The notes: generated from the sequence alone by a model not told the origin. A stretch of DNA of 64,000 bases from JANQEU01 sp965242805 (GCA_965242805.1 CBDETD010000002.1:4774001-4838000); one strand, 5' to 3'. Shown: positions 42,572-52,182, counted from the first letter of the stretch. Program-made: numbers and translations.

Positions 42572-43444
42572 ATGGACAACAATCAGCGACTTGAACAGAA
42601 TATAGATGCCTACGTCTCGGGCAGGATGGATGAGCAAGAAAGGACCTCTTTTGAGAAGGAAATTGCTAATAACCGTTCAATCCAGGAAGAGATCACACTA
42701 CAAAAGGACATAGTAAAAGGGATCAAGCAACATAGGCATGACGAGTTGAAAAGTCGACTGGCAGCTATCGAAGTAAATCCTTTTTCGTGGAGTTCGGCAC
42801 TACAAACCACCACGGCCAAAGTTATTTATGGAGTGATTGCCCTGACGGGTATATCAGTTATTGCAATAAACCTTCTTGAGGAGGACAACTCATCGAAAAC
42901 TCAGAAACACTCTGAGATTGTAGTTGATTCTCCGGCAGACAGGGTCGAAAATTTCATAAATATTCCACAGGAACCGGAAGGTGAAATCCTTGAGGCCAAG
43001 GAAAATGTAAAAGAAACGACTAATGCCGAGTCAAATATCCAAACTGAGGACAAAGTTCCTCAACCTGAGGTCTTCACACCGTCAATCACATTGCCAAGTG
43101 AGGAATTAAACAATCAGGAATCTGATTTCATTGTAGATGACTCCACCGAAGATCCAAAATTAGCCCCAAATCCAGGTAATCTGACAATGATAGACGTTCA
43201 GATACATCCATCGGACAATGCACTGTCTTTTAAGTATTTTGCTGGGAAACTTTCACTATTTGGGGATTTCTCCAAGAGCACCTACGAAGTATTGGAACTA
43301 TATACCGAGAGTGAGAAAAAGATCTACCTGTACTATGATGGAGAATTCTACACGATCTTCATGACACGGGTAACCATTCCCTTGAGAAAAGTCAATGATG
43401 AAGGGACTCTTAGCAGACTGAAGAACCTGACTTCCAACAAATAG
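42572..43444 (+). CDS. Probable membrane anti-sigma or sigma-associated protein
   Basis: 290 residues. A soluble N-terminal part of 80 residues (LEQNIDAYVSGRMDEQERTSFEKEIANN) resembles the helical start of many Bacteroidota anti-sigma-like proteins, without the zinc-binding HxxxCxxC motif. One membrane helix is at about 83-102 (KVIYGVIALTGISVIAINLL). The outer part is an acidic, low-complexity linker and a C-terminal beta domain (IDVQIHPSDNALSFKYFAGKLSLFGDF). The name rests on position behind the ECF sigma gene and on topology; no family is firmly recognised. Confidence 0.6.
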   Translation: MDNNQRLEQNIDAYVSGRMDEQERTSFEKEIANNRSIQEEITLQKDIVKGIKQHRHDELKSRLAAIEVNPFSWSSALQTTTAKVIYGVIALTGISVIAINLLEEDNSSKTQKHSEIVVDSPADRVENFINIPQEPEGEILEAKENVKETTNAESNIQTEDKVPQPEVFTPSITLPSEELNNQESDFIVDDSTEDPKLAPNPGNLTMIDVQIHPSDNALSFKYFAGKLSLFGDFSKSTYEVLELYTESEKKIYLYYDGEFYTIFMTRVTIPLRKVNDEGTLSRLKNLTSNK

Positions 43445-43486
43445 GTTAAAATATCCTAATTCATATCTGACCCTGACTAATTTGTA

Positions 43487-43494
43487 TAGTTTTG
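43487..43494 (+). promoter_or_regulatory. Putative -7 promoter box for ftsX (TAGTTTTG)
   Basis: Exact TAnnTTTG whose last base is only 8 bases before the ftsX ATG. The expected start of transcription falls within a few bases of the start codon, so the ftsX mRNA may have almost no leader. No good -33 box. Confidence 0.45.
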
Positions 43495-43501
43495 CGGCGA
43501 T

Positions 43502-44392
43502 ATGCAGGAAAGAAACGTAAAAAAGCGAAAGCTTGGCAACTACCCTTTCTTGAGTGTAGTATTCAGTGTAACGCTGTCGCTTTTTGTGATGGGCCTCTTT
43601 GGACTACTTCTGGTTTTGACAAATTCCTTGACTAAGAGCATACAGCAAAACGTTGAAATTCAGGTGTATTTAAACAAGCCGATCAGGGATAGTGAATTGT
43701 CCAGAATTCAGAGGACTATTACTGCAAAAGCTTATGTAGCATCTGGTGAAAACGCAGAAAACGTAATTCACATTTCACAGGAGGAAGCCGCCAGACAGTT
43801 TATAGAGGACACTGGTGAAGATTTCATGGAGTTCCTTGGTGATAATCCTCTTCGAGATCTATTGATCATCAAAGTCGATGCAGGGTATCAGTCACTTGAC
43901 AGTCTTTCCATGATAAGAAATGAAATTGAAGCCATAAGTGGAGTCTATGAAGTCAGCTTTGTGGAGAGTCTGGTGGATAGTATCAACAGAAACCTGGCCA
44001 AAATTGGAGTATTTCTGATTGGTTTTTCGGTGATTCTTCTTATTGTGGTTTCCATATTAATCAACAATACCATCAAACTTGCAATGTTTTCACAAAGATT
44101 CCTGATTCGAAGCATGCAATTAGTAGGTGCGACGGCTGGTTTCATAAGAAGGCCATTTTTACGAAGAGCGAGTTTTTACGGATTAATGGCAGGAATGCTG
44201 GCATCCGCTATTTTATACCTACTTATACTAACTGCAAAGAGTTATATCCCCGATCTGACTGATTTACAGACTTCTGAACAGATGTATTCAGTTTTTGGTG
44301 CGTTATTGGTGCTCGGAATCTTAGTTACGTATGTGAGTACGCTATTTGCGGTTAGACGATATTTAAAAACATCTTTAGACGAATTATATTAG
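43502..44392 (+). CDS. ftsX: Cell division permease-like protein FtsX
   Basis: A 296-residue membrane protein with the FtsX layout: TM1 at about 17-40, an extracytoplasmic domain of about 41-165, then three TM helices (about 172-192, 225-247, 262-285). Recognisable segments are KKRKLGNYPFLSVVFSVTLSLFVMGLFGLL and the start of the permease domain, SMQLVGATAGFIRRPFLRRA. FtsX with the ATPase FtsE controls peptidoglycan hydrolases at the septum; ftsE is not adjacent, as usual in Bacteroidota. Next gene begins 4 bases after the stop. Confidence 0.93.
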   Translation: MQERNVKKRKLGNYPFLSVVFSVTLSLFVMGLFGLLLVLTNSLTKSIQQNVEIQVYLNKPIRDSELSRIQRTITAKAYVASGENAENVIHISQEEAARQFIEDTGEDFMEFLGDNPLRDLLIIKVDAGYQSLDSLSMIRNEIEAISGVYEVSFVESLVDSINRNLAKIGVFLIGFSVILLIVVSILINNTIKLAMFSQRFLIRSMQLVGATAGFIRRPFLRRASFYGLMAGMLASAILYLLILTAKSYIPDLTDLQTSEQMYSVFGALLVLGILVTYVSTLFAVRRYLKTSLDELY

Positions 44393-44396
44393 TAAA

Positions 44397-44627
44397 ATGG
44401 AGGCAAGATCCAAGTTTGCATTTGGCAGAGTCAATTACATAATTATGCTGATTGGCTTAGGTATACTCATATTGGGATTCTTGATAATGACAATGGATAA
44501 GGAGACCTTTGGTTTTGGATTCCTGGGATTGACCTTAGGTCCGATCATAGTCATGCTTGGATTTCTGACACAATTTGTGGCCATATTCTACAAAGCAAAG
44601 CAGAAAGAGGATACTTCGGGAAAGTAG
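44397..44627 (+). CDS. DUF3098 small membrane protein
   Basis: 76 residues with two predicted membrane helices (about 13-33 and 38-62; INYIIMLIGLGILILGFLIMT and LGLTLGPIIVMLGFLTQFVAIF). It matches the DUF3098 family, which in Bacteroidota is found between ftsX and uppP. Role unknown; the constant neighbourhood suggests the cell envelope or division. The uppP ATG follows its stop directly. Confidence 0.85.
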   Translation: MEARSKFAFGRVNYIIMLIGLGILILGFLIMTMDKETFGFGFLGLTLGPIIVMLGFLTQFVAIFYKAKQKEDTSGK

Positions 44628-45419
44628 ATGAATTGGTTTGAAGCGATGATCCTGGGGATCGTCCAGGGACTGACTGAATTCCTTCCAGTCAGTAGCAGTG
44701 GTCATCTGGAAATTGGTAATGTTCTTTTTGGAGTAAGTGGATCAGACAATCTACTTTTTGCGGTGGTTGTGCACGCTGCAACGGCTGTGAGTACGATTAT
44801 CGTCTTCAGAAGGGATCTGAAAATGATATTTGTAGAGTTCTTTTCATTACCATGGAATGACACTCATCATTTTGTATCCAAGATTTTCCTGTCAATGATC
44901 CCCGTCGGATTGATAGGTGTTTTTTATTCCGATCAAATTGAATCGTTCTTTAGCGGTAACCTGTTACTTGTCGGTGGAATGTTACTTATCACCTCGATAT
45001 TGTTGTCTTTTTCTCATTATAAGAAGAGTGGCTCTGACAGTGTCAAATATTGGTCAGCATTGGTAATCGGTGTTGCTCAGGCTTTTGCAGTTTTACCAGG
45101 TATTTCGAGGTCAGGAGCTACAATTTCAACAGCGCTAATTCTGGGTATTGACAGGGAGAAGGCAGCAAGGTTTTCCTTTCTTATGGTCCTGATTCCCATT
45201 CTTGGTGCAAGTATTTTGCAGTTGAAGGATTATTTCCAAGCTGAAATGAACCCTTCCGAGATACCCACATCTTCCTTGATTATTGGTTTTCTGGCTGCAT
45301 TGATGTCTGGCTTTTTTGCATGTAGTTGGATGCTGGCACTGGTCAAGAAAGGAAAACTGAGTTACTTTGCCATCTATTGTGCCGTTGTTGGCCTCATTGC
45401 AATTATTAGCCATCTATGA
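44628..45419 (+). CDS. uppP: Undecaprenyl-diphosphate phosphatase
   Basis: A 263-residue integral membrane enzyme (BacA family) that recycles the lipid carrier of peptidoglycan and O-antigen synthesis. The two active-site loops are GLTEFLPVSSSGHLEI (residues 14-29) and VLPGISRSGATISTAL (about 157-172). About eight membrane helices. It overlaps truB by 4 bases. It probably gives some bacitracin tolerance, as is known for the family. Confidence 0.95.
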   Translation: MNWFEAMILGIVQGLTEFLPVSSSGHLEIGNVLFGVSGSDNLLFAVVVHAATAVSTIIVFRRDLKMIFVEFFSLPWNDTHHFVSKIFLSMIPVGLIGVFYSDQIESFFSGNLLLVGGMLLITSILLSFSHYKKSGSDSVKYWSALVIGVAQAFAVLPGISRSGATISTALILGIDREKAARFSFLMVLIPILGASILQLKDYFQAEMNPSEIPTSSLIIGFLAALMSGFFACSWMLALVKKGKLSYFAIYCAVVGLIAIISHL

Positions 45420-46099
45420 TCGAAATCACGGACGAAGGATGTCTTCTGCTCGTGGACAAACCACTTCACTGGACTTCTTTTGATGTTGTTAAGAAGTTGA
45501 AGTATCTGTTTCGTCCCAGGAAAATTGGTCATGCGGGTACACTGGATCCATTGGCCTCCGGGCTGCTTTTGATTGGTATAAACAGGTTCACGAAGAAATT
45601 GAATGAACTTCAATCACTGGATAAATCTTATACCGGAACTCTGGAAATAGGAAAGACCACACCTTCATTTGACCTGGAAACAGATTTTAACTCAAATACT
45701 GACATATCCTCGATCGATCCTGGTCGAATTGAAGAAACAAGAAAGCAATTTATCGGAGAATTGCAACAGTATCCCCCTGCGCATTCCGCTGTAAAGGTAA
45801 ATGGGCAAAGGGCTTACAAAAAAGCCCGAAGGAATGAAGATGTCGAGTTGAAACCAAGACAAATTACAATCCACAATTTTCAGTTGATAGAAACGAGGCT
45901 ACCGGAAATAGATTTCGAAGTGACTTGCAGTAAAGGAACATATATACGAAGTCTGGCCCATGATTTTGGACAAAAACTAGGTGTGGGTGCATATCTTAAA
46001 AAATTGAGAAGGACTTCCGTAGGAGAGTATAAGGTGGAAGATTCTTACACTTTGGAAGATTTGGTTTCTGCATATCAAGGACAAAATGGAGGTAATTGA
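45416..46099 (+). CDS. truB: tRNA pseudouridine-55 synthase
   Basis: A 227-residue TruB enzyme. The N-terminal LLVDKPLHWTSFDVVKKLK and catalytic D44 in KIGHAGTLDPLASGLLLI are standard, as are YPPAHSAVKVNGQRAYKKAR and GTYIRSLAHDFG. It isomerises uridine 55 in the T-loop of tRNAs. It overlaps uppP by 4 and ribF by 14 bases. The C-terminal PUA domain is lacking, as in other short Bacteroidota TruB proteins. Confidence 0.95.
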   Translation: MIEITDEGCLLLVDKPLHWTSFDVVKKLKYLFRPRKIGHAGTLDPLASGLLLIGINRFTKKLNELQSLDKSYTGTLEIGKTTPSFDLETDFNSNTDISSIDPGRIEETRKQFIGELQQYPPAHSAVKVNGQRAYKKARRNEDVELKPRQITIHNFQLIETRLPEIDFEVTCSKGTYIRSLAHDFGQKLGVGAYLKKLRRTSVGEYKVEDSYTLEDLVSAYQGQNGGN

Positions 46100-47012
46100 G
46101 AAACTAGAGCATTTACCTGAACTTGATTTTCCGGTCGTTACAAGTGGAACGTTTGATGGACTTCATTACGGTCATCAAAAGATCATACAGCGTCTGACTG
46201 AAAAAGCCAAAATAAAAAATGGTCAAAGTGTGTTACTCACTTTCTGGCCTCATCCCAGATTCATTCTGGGGAAGGGGAATAGTTTGAAATTACTTTCAAC
46301 CATCGATGAAAAGATTGAATTGATCGAAAAATGTGGCGTTGATTTTCTAATTAAAATGAGATTCACCCGTGAGTTCTCAGAGCTTTCATCAGATGAATTC
46401 ATAAGAAATATTCTGGTGAATGGAATTGGAACCAAAAGATTGATAATTGGGTATGATCACCGATTTGGCAGAGATAGGGAAGGGGGGTTTGAACATCTGC
46501 AAAAAAACCATGAGAAGTATGGTTTTGAAATTGAAGAGATCCCTGAGCAGGATGTGGATGATGTTGCAGTCAGTTCTACCAGGATTAGAGAAGCTTTATC
46601 GAAGGGAGATGTTCGGACTGCACATGAATATCTTACCAGGCCTTATGGTCTAAAGGGTATCGTAACAAAAGGTGAGCAGCTTGGAAGGAAAATTGGTTTC
46701 CCAACGGCGAACATTTATGTTCCCGAAGATTACAAACTGATTCCTGGAGATGGAGTCTATGTTGTGAAAGTCTATACACTGGGAAAAGAATTATCGGGGA
46801 TGCTTAATATCGGAAATCGTCCTACAGTTCATGGTTCAAAGAAAACGATAGAGGTAAATATCTTTAATTTTGAAGAGGATATTTACGGCCTGGATATAGA
46901 GGTTCAATTCGTGGAAAAGCTAAGAGATGAGGTGAAATTTGGCAGTCTTATGGACTTGGAAGCTCAACTAAAATCAGACAGAATTAAATCACTAGAGATA
47001 TTAAAGACATGA
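46086..47012 (+). CDS. ribF: Bifunctional riboflavin kinase/FAD synthetase
   Basis: A 308-residue enzyme making FMN and then FAD. The N-terminal adenylyltransferase has SGTFDGLHYGHQKII (residues 20-34, HxGH motif) and VSSTRIREALSKGDV. The C-terminal riboflavin kinase domain begins GEQLGRKIGFPTANI and contains GMLNIGNRPTVHGSKKTIEV with the catalytic glutamate region. The start overlaps truB and the stop overlaps the M48 protease gene by 4 bases. Confidence 0.95.
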   Translation: MEVIEKLEHLPELDFPVVTSGTFDGLHYGHQKIIQRLTEKAKIKNGQSVLLTFWPHPRFILGKGNSLKLLSTIDEKIELIEKCGVDFLIKMRFTREFSELSSDEFIRNILVNGIGTKRLIIGYDHRFGRDREGGFEHLQKNHEKYGFEIEEIPEQDVDDVAVSSTRIREALSKGDVRTAHEYLTRPYGLKGIVTKGEQLGRKIGFPTANIYVPEDYKLIPGDGVYVVKVYTLGKELSGMLNIGNRPTVHGSKKTIEVNIFNFEEDIYGLDIEVQFVEKLRDEVKFGSLMDLEAQLKSDRIKSLEILKT

Positions 47013-47827
47013 AAAATTTGAGAATTATAATGATGTTGGCGACTATCGGTTCCCTATCGATCCTGATGGCTTGCAAAGATGGAGGAGGGATCAATGAATT
47101 GCTATTTCCTGTAGAGAATGATGTGGAGTTAGGAGCTCAGGTCGCTGCACAAATTGCGTCAGATCCTAATGAGTTCCCTGTTCTCTCTCCTGGCGAGTAT
47201 CCCGAAGCCTATACATATCTAAATGCCATGATGGATGATATTTTGAGCAGCGACGATATCAAATATCGTAATCTGTTTGCATATGATGAGCTCAAGATCA
47301 TTCATAGAGATGATGTGTTAAATGCCTTTGCCACACCTGGGGGATATATTTATGTCTATACAGGACTTATTAAATTTTTGGATAATGCAGACGATCTGGC
47401 TGGTGTTTTGGGACATGAAGTCGCTCATGCAGAACTCAGACATTCTGTTGAACAGATGAAGCAGACACTCGGAATACAGTTCTTGTTATCAATAGTACTG
47501 GGTGAGGGGACAGCAGACGATATTGCCACCCTGGCAACTAATCTCTTAAGCTTAAAATTCAGCCGTGATGATGAGTCGGATTCAGACGAATATTCCGTGA
47601 TCTATCTGGCAGACACTGATTATGCATGCAATGGAGCTGCAACTTTTTTTGAGAAGTTGGTGGAAGCAGGCAATAGTGGAGGTCCGGAGTTTTTAAGTAC
47701 CCATCCGGCACCAGCGAATCGTGTTGAAGATATCAACTCCAAATCCACAGAATTGGGGTGTAGCACCTCGGGAGTTCAGGAAGCAAGTTTCACATATGCT
47801 GATTTTAAAAATAGCTTACCCAACTAA
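47009..47827 (+). CDS. M48-family metalloprotease lipoprotein
   Basis: A 272-residue predicted lipoprotein (lipobox LMACKD, cysteine at about residue 22). The zinc motif HExxH is at 136-140 (GHEVAHAELRHS), with the third ligand glutamate in SRDDESDSDEYSV. AFATPGGYIYVYTGLI precedes the active site, as in the BepA/Oma1-like group. Such proteases work in periplasmic quality control of outer-membrane proteins; the actual target here is unknown. It is co-transcribed with gldC, 2 bases downstream. Confidence 0.9.
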   Translation: MKNLRIIMMLATIGSLSILMACKDGGGINELLFPVENDVELGAQVAAQIASDPNEFPVLSPGEYPEAYTYLNAMMDDILSSDDIKYRNLFAYDELKIIHRDDVLNAFATPGGYIYVYTGLIKFLDNADDLAGVLGHEVAHAELRHSVEQMKQTLGIQFLLSIVLGEGTADDIATLATNLLSLKFSRDDESDSDEYSVIYLADTDYACNGAATFFEKLVEAGNSGGPEFLSTHPAPANRVEDINSKSTELGCSTSGVQEASFTYADFKNSLPN

Positions 47828-47829
47828 CA

Positions 47830-48162
47830 ATGACAGAGTCAGAGATAAAATTTAAAATTGAATTAGACAAGGACAATATTCCGGAGAAGATCTCTTGGGA
47901 TGCGGATCAAAAGGAGGAGAAAGGTTACGAGGAAACGAAATCGATCAGTCTCTCCCTCTGGGATCCCGAAAAAAAAAATACGTTGAGGATTGATCTTTGG
48001 ACCAAGGATATGCCTGTAGATGAAATGAAGAGATTTTATATTGATTGCCTTGGTGGAATGTCCCAAACAATTCTCAATTCTACCGGAGATGAGTATATGT
48101 CCACATCAATATCAAACCTGTGTACTAAGTTCATAGAACACCTCAAGAGGGAACAACAATAA
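47830..48162 (+). CDS. gldC: Gliding motility protein GldC
   Basis: A 110-residue soluble protein matching GldC: EIKFKIELDKDNIPEKISWDADQ, SISLSLWDPEKKNTLRIDLWTKDMPVDEMKRFYIDCLGGMSQTI. GldC is linked to the gliding/type IX machinery in Bacteroidota, although it is not essential in all species. Together with PorX it implies a type IX secretion system and probably surface gliding. An intrinsic terminator 20 bases after its stop ends the ftsX-gldC operon. Confidence 0.92.
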   Translation: MTESEIKFKIELDKDNIPEKISWDADQKEEKGYEETKSISLSLWDPEKKNTLRIDLWTKDMPVDEMKRFYIDCLGGMSQTILNSTGDEYMSTSISNLCTKFIEHLKREQQ

Positions 48163-48182
48163 AAATTGAATATTTCTTAGAG

Positions 48183-48211
48183 TCCTATCGCTTGCGGTAG
48201 GATTTTTTTTT
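48183..48211 (+). terminator. Intrinsic terminator of the ftsX-gldC operon
   Basis: TCCTATCGC (48183-48191), loop TT plus flexible bases, GCGGTAGGA (48194-48202), then nine T. It is 20 bases after the gldC stop. The following 110 bases up to the receptor gene are AT-rich with no clear box. Confidence 0.85.
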
Positions 48212-48321
48212 GTCAATTTGCTAATCATTTTCCCCCCTTATCGTTCAATATTGACTTTTTATTATTTTTTTTAGCTAATATTAATAATTATAAAATTCCA
48301 CGATAATAAACTCATAAGCAG

Positions 48322-51276
48322 ATGAACAAGATGTCGCCAAAACTTTTTCTGGGGATACTTTCAATAATTTTTACTTCATATGTTTTTGCCCAAACTACAA
48401 TATCAGGAACTGTAAAGGATGGAGAAAATGGTGAATCTCTGATCGGGGTTACGATTTTAGTGAAGGGAACAGTTCTGGGAACTACTACTGATATTGACGG
48501 AAATTTCAGCTTATCAGTATCATCGGCTCCTCCAATGACATTGGTCATTTCGAGCGTTGGATTTGAGCGGCAGGAGCTAGAAATCAATTCTGTAAACGTT
48601 TCAGGACTGGAGATCATGTTGGGGGAGGCGACTTTACTGGGGCAGGAAGTGGTTGTTTCTGCTTCCAGGGTTGAAGAAACAATATTAGAATCACCGGTTT
48701 CCATTGAGAAAATGGACATTTTGGACATTCAGAATACAGCAGCGGATTCATATTACAATGCAATCGCCAATTTAAAGGGAGTAGACATGACCTCCAGTAG
48801 TATCAATTTTCAGATCATCAATTCGCGGGGTTTTGGTAGTACTGGAAACACAAGATTCGTTCAGTTAATCGATGGAATGGACACTCAGGCACCTGCATTG
48901 AATTTTCCTATCGGAAATCTGAATGGGCCGTCAATGCTTGATGTGGAATCGGTTGAACTTATTCCAGGTGCCGCTTCCGCTCTCTATGGACCTAATGCAT
49001 TCAATGGGGTTTTACTCATTAATAGTAAAAATGCTTTTGATTATCAAGGATTGAGCGCTTATGCCAAAGTTGGAGCAAATCATTTTGGAAGTGATGCTGC
49101 GCAGGATGTGGCACCTTTGTACGAAGGTTCAATTAGATATGCAAAGAGCTTTAGGGACAAGTTCGCATTCAAGGTAAATCTGACCTATTCGCGGGCTGAT
49201 GACTGGCATGGTAGATCTGATCTAGATAGGAATGAAACTAATAATCCATTTGCAGGTGTCACGGATAATCCGGGATCAGACCGACTTCACTTTCACGGGG
49301 ATGAAGCTTCGATAAATCTGGCAATATTCCAATTGAGCTCTGATTGGAATACCCTGGCGTCAACAAATCCTACAGGAACGGGATTTTTCCTTTCCCAGTA
49401 TGCTGGAGATCTTCCGAATCATGTAGTAAGTATCAACCCTTACCAGGAAGTGGATTTGATTGATTATGGGGCGGAAAATTTCAAGATAAATACTGGATTA
49501 TACTACAGATTGAACGATAAAGTGGAAGCCAGTTACCTGTTTAACTCTGGCTTTGGGACAAGTATTTACACCGGTGCTCAGAGGTATTCACTTTCCAATT
49601 TTGGTATAGCTCAGCATAGAGCGCAATTGAGAGGTGATAACTTTTACTTCAGAGCGTACGGAACATTTGAGAATTCAGGAGATTCCTACATTACAGAGTT
49701 TCTTACCTTGAAGATGAACGAAAGGTTTGTGGAGCAGGGATCTCTCAATTACTTGTCGATCCCACAATCCCAGAGATATGTCAACTTCATTTCGCCACCT
49801 GCACAGTCTGTCACAGGATACCTTGTCAATTATTCATTGGCTTATCTCCAGTTTTTAGCAAATGGTGACGGCGATCTACCGGGATTGGCCCCAGGGGAAA
49901 TATCTACACTTTCTGATGCTCAAAGGCAAGCTTATGAGATTGCAGCTCACAATCGTGCCAGGCAGTTGGTAGATACTTATTTTAGATTTGATCCTACATC
50001 CCAGGAGTTTAAGGATATTAAGAAGGAAGCACTCAAAGGTACTATACCTGACGGCCCCAAATTTGCAGACAAGTCAGCAATGTATCAGGCAGATGCACAA
50101 TACGACTTCAAGAATGAAGTCGACTTCATAGACCTTCAGGTAGGTGGTACATTCAGAATGTTTAATCTGAATTCAAATGGAACAATATTCGCAGATACTG
50201 CTGACGCCATTCAGATCAAGGAATTTGGAGCTTATGTACAGGCTGGCAAGAGATTGAATGAGTTTGTAAAGGTATCAGGTTCATTGAGATATGATAAAAA
50301 TGAAAATTTTGAGGGGCAATTCAATCCTCGTCTTTCAGCAGTGTTCACAGTTGCAGAAAACCACAACATTCGGGCCTCATACCAGACTGGATTCAGACTT
50401 CCTACTACTCAGGATCAGTACATTGATCTTGATGTTCTTTCTTCAAGGTTGATTGGGGGGCTTCCGGGCTTTTTGGATAGATACCAGTTGCCAAGGGTAA
50501 GCAGCACAGGACAACCTTTATCATTTACCGGAGGTTCCGTATTTAGATTCAGGGATGCCATATTCGGAGGAAGCACAATCACTGATGCTGCCGCATTATT
50601 AGAACCTGTCACTAATATTAAGACGATTGTACCGGAGCAGGTACGTTCAATAGAAGTAGGGTACAAAAGTCTGATTGCCAATAAGTTTTTTATCGACCTG
50701 GTTTATTATAATAATCAGTACACCGATTTCATAAATGACTTCTTAATTGTAGTGGCCGATGAGGACGGAACCGGAGCAGCCAATCCAGCCACGATGTTGA
50801 CAAGTGATGCTACCAATGCTTTTGCCGTTACAACTAATAGGGATGGAACAGTCAAAACACAAGGAGGAGCACTAGGGATTGATTACAATGTTGGAAGAGG
50901 ATACACTCTGGGCTTTAATTACAGTTGGAATCAATTCAAAGCAGGTAAGGATGAAAACGTAGTACAGGACTTTAACACTCCCGAGCATAAATACAACATT
51001 AAGTTTGGAAATCGGAAAGTGACAGATAACCTGGGATTCAATGTGACTTACAGATGGCAGGAAGGATTCAGGTGGGAGTCTTCTTTTGCCAGAGGACCTG
51101 TCCCGGCTTATGCTACACTTGATGCTCAGGTGTCTTATAAGCTTCCAAATATTAAATCTGTGCTGAAAGTAGGAGCATCTAATCTACTCAATGAGCCTTA
51201 CATACAAAGCTTAGGTGCTCCGGAAATTGGCACAATCGCCTATATTTCGTTAACCTTTGACGAATTAATGAATTAA
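48322..51276 (+). CDS. TonB-dependent outer-membrane receptor with carboxypeptidase-D-like N-terminal domain
   Basis: 984 residues. The signal peptide ends near residue 24 (TSYVFAQ). A CarboxypepD_reg-like beta sandwich follows (TISGTVKDGENGESLIGVTILVKGTVLGTTTDIDGNFSLSV, about 25-105). The plug domain (about 115-240) has ISR-like VVVSASRVEETILESPVSIEKM and LIPGAASALYGPNAFNGVLLI. The rest is a 22-strand barrel ending in IGTIAYISLTFDELMN. No SusD partner gene is adjacent, so it may transport siderophores, vitamins or other ligands rather than glycans; the ligand is unknown. Two TonB proteins lie downstream. Confidence 0.92.
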   Translation: MNKMSPKLFLGILSIIFTSYVFAQTTISGTVKDGENGESLIGVTILVKGTVLGTTTDIDGNFSLSVSSAPPMTLVISSVGFERQELEINSVNVSGLEIMLGEATLLGQEVVVSASRVEETILESPVSIEKMDILDIQNTAADSYYNAIANLKGVDMTSSSINFQIINSRGFGSTGNTRFVQLIDGMDTQAPALNFPIGNLNGPSMLDVESVELIPGAASALYGPNAFNGVLLINSKNAFDYQGLSAYAKVGANHFGSDAAQDVAPLYEGSIRYAKSFRDKFAFKVNLTYSRADDWHGRSDLDRNETNNPFAGVTDNPGSDRLHFHGDEASINLAIFQLSSDWNTLASTNPTGTGFFLSQYAGDLPNHVVSINPYQEVDLIDYGAENFKINTGLYYRLNDKVEASYLFNSGFGTSIYTGAQRYSLSNFGIAQHRAQLRGDNFYFRAYGTFENSGDSYITEFLTLKMNERFVEQGSLNYLSIPQSQRYVNFISPPAQSVTGYLVNYSLAYLQFLANGDGDLPGLAPGEISTLSDAQRQAYEIAAHNRARQLVDTYFRFDPTSQEFKDIKKEALKGTIPDGPKFADKSAMYQADAQYDFKNEVDFIDLQVGGTFRMFNLNSNGTIFADTADAIQIKEFGAYVQAGKRLNEFVKVSGSLRYDKNENFEGQFNPRLSAVFTVAENHNIRASYQTGFRLPTTQDQYIDLDVLSSRLIGGLPGFLDRYQLPRVSSTGQPLSFTGGSVFRFRDAIFGGSTITDAAALLEPVTNIKTIVPEQVRSIEVGYKSLIANKFFIDLVYYNNQYTDFINDFLIVVADEDGTGAANPATMLTSDATNAFAVTTNRDGTVKTQGGALGIDYNVGRGYTLGFNYSWNQFKAGKDENVVQDFNTPEHKYNIKFGNRKVTDNLGFNVTYRWQEGFRWESSFARGPVPAYATLDAQVSYKLPNIKSVLKVGASNLLNEPYIQSLGAPEIGTIAYISLTFDELMN

Positions 51277-51306
51277 TCATTCAGATCATTAAATTAGCAG
51301 CCATTC

Positions 51307-52182
51307 ATGGCAAGCTCGAAGGAATTTAAGTACTTTCCAAAATTCAGGGAACGGCTATATGTCCTGGTGTTTGGAACAGATACGAAGGCAGGACGCATGT
51401 TTGACGTGATTCTCCTTTGGGTTATACTTTCGAGTATAATAGCGGTAATGCTGGAGAGCGTTAAGGAGCTTGACCAACAGTTCAATCAGCTCTTCACGAT
51501 CCTGGAATGGGCTTTTACTATTTTCTTCACATTTGAGTACATCACGAGGTTGTTTGTGACTCACAAACCATTAAAATATGCACTGAGTTTCTATGGTGTC
51601 ATAGACCTACTTGCTACGATCCCAACTTATTTGGCTCTTTTATTTGCCGGTGGAAGTTACCTGGTCGTTATAAGGGCAGTACGCTTGTTGAGGGTATTCA
51701 GGATACTTAAGTTAACCCGACAATTAGGTGAAGCTCAAATGTTGGTAAAAGCTCTGGCCGCCAGCCGATATAAGATCTCTGTGTTTCTTGGCGCTGTTGT
51801 CGCTAATGTTACAATCATGGGTACATTGATGTACTTGATTGAAGGAGAGGAAAATGGATTCACCAGTATTCCCAGATCCATTTATTGGGCGATTGTCACG
51901 GTTACCACCGTGGGTTATGGAGACATTGCCCCGGGCACGATACTGGGACAGATCTTCGCCTCTGTCTTAATGTTAATGGGTTATGCGATCATAGCCGTTC
52001 CAACGGGAATCGTGACAGCGGAAATCGCTGCTACCCAACTAGATCAACAGGTTAAGAAGCACGACGAAAGGTTTAAAAGTTGCCCAGAATGTTTGACCCA
52101 TGATCACGCTTTAGATGCGAAGTATTGCAAATATTGTGGGGCCACAATAAAAGAAACCCCGAAGAATCACCTCCGGGGTTAA
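51307..52182 (+). CDS. Voltage-gated potassium channel family protein with C-terminal zinc ribbon
   Basis: A 291-residue Kv-type channel. Six membrane helices in about 25-245; S4 carries spaced arginines (VVIRAVRLLRVFRILKLTRQ). The selectivity filter TTVGYGD is at residues 200-206. After S6 comes a short cytoplasmic tail with CPECLTHDHALDAKYCKYCG, a four-cysteine zinc ribbon. The role is potassium flux across the inner membrane; the tail may bind zinc or sense redox state, which is inference. Its last codons contain the terminator of the opposing FAS1 gene. Confidence 0.9.
   Translation: MASSKEFKYFPKFRERLYVLVFGTDTKAGRMFDVILLWVILSSIIAVMLESVKELDQQFNQLFTILEWAFTIFFTFEYITRLFVTHKPLKYALSFYGVIDLLATIPTYLALLFAGGSYLVVIRAVRLLRVFRILKLTRQLGEAQMLVKALAASRYKISVFLGAVVANVTIMGTLMYLIEGEENGFTSIPRSIYWAIVTVTTVGYGDIAPGTILGQIFASVLMLMGYAIIAVPTGIVTAEIAATQLDQQVKKHDERFKSCPECLTHDHALDAKYCKYCGATIKETPKNHLRG
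52155..52180 (-). terminator. Intrinsic terminator of the FAS1 gene (minus strand)
   Basis: Stem AACCCCG (52155-52161) and CGGGGTT (52174-52180), loop 12 bases. Read on the minus strand it is followed by TCTTTTATT. It lies inside the 3' end of the channel gene. Confidence 0.55.

Noticed and set aside
48322..51276. SusC/SusD glycan-uptake locus
   Set aside because: The receptor has a SusC-like N-terminal domain, but no SusD-type lipoprotein or glycoside hydrolase gene is adjacent.
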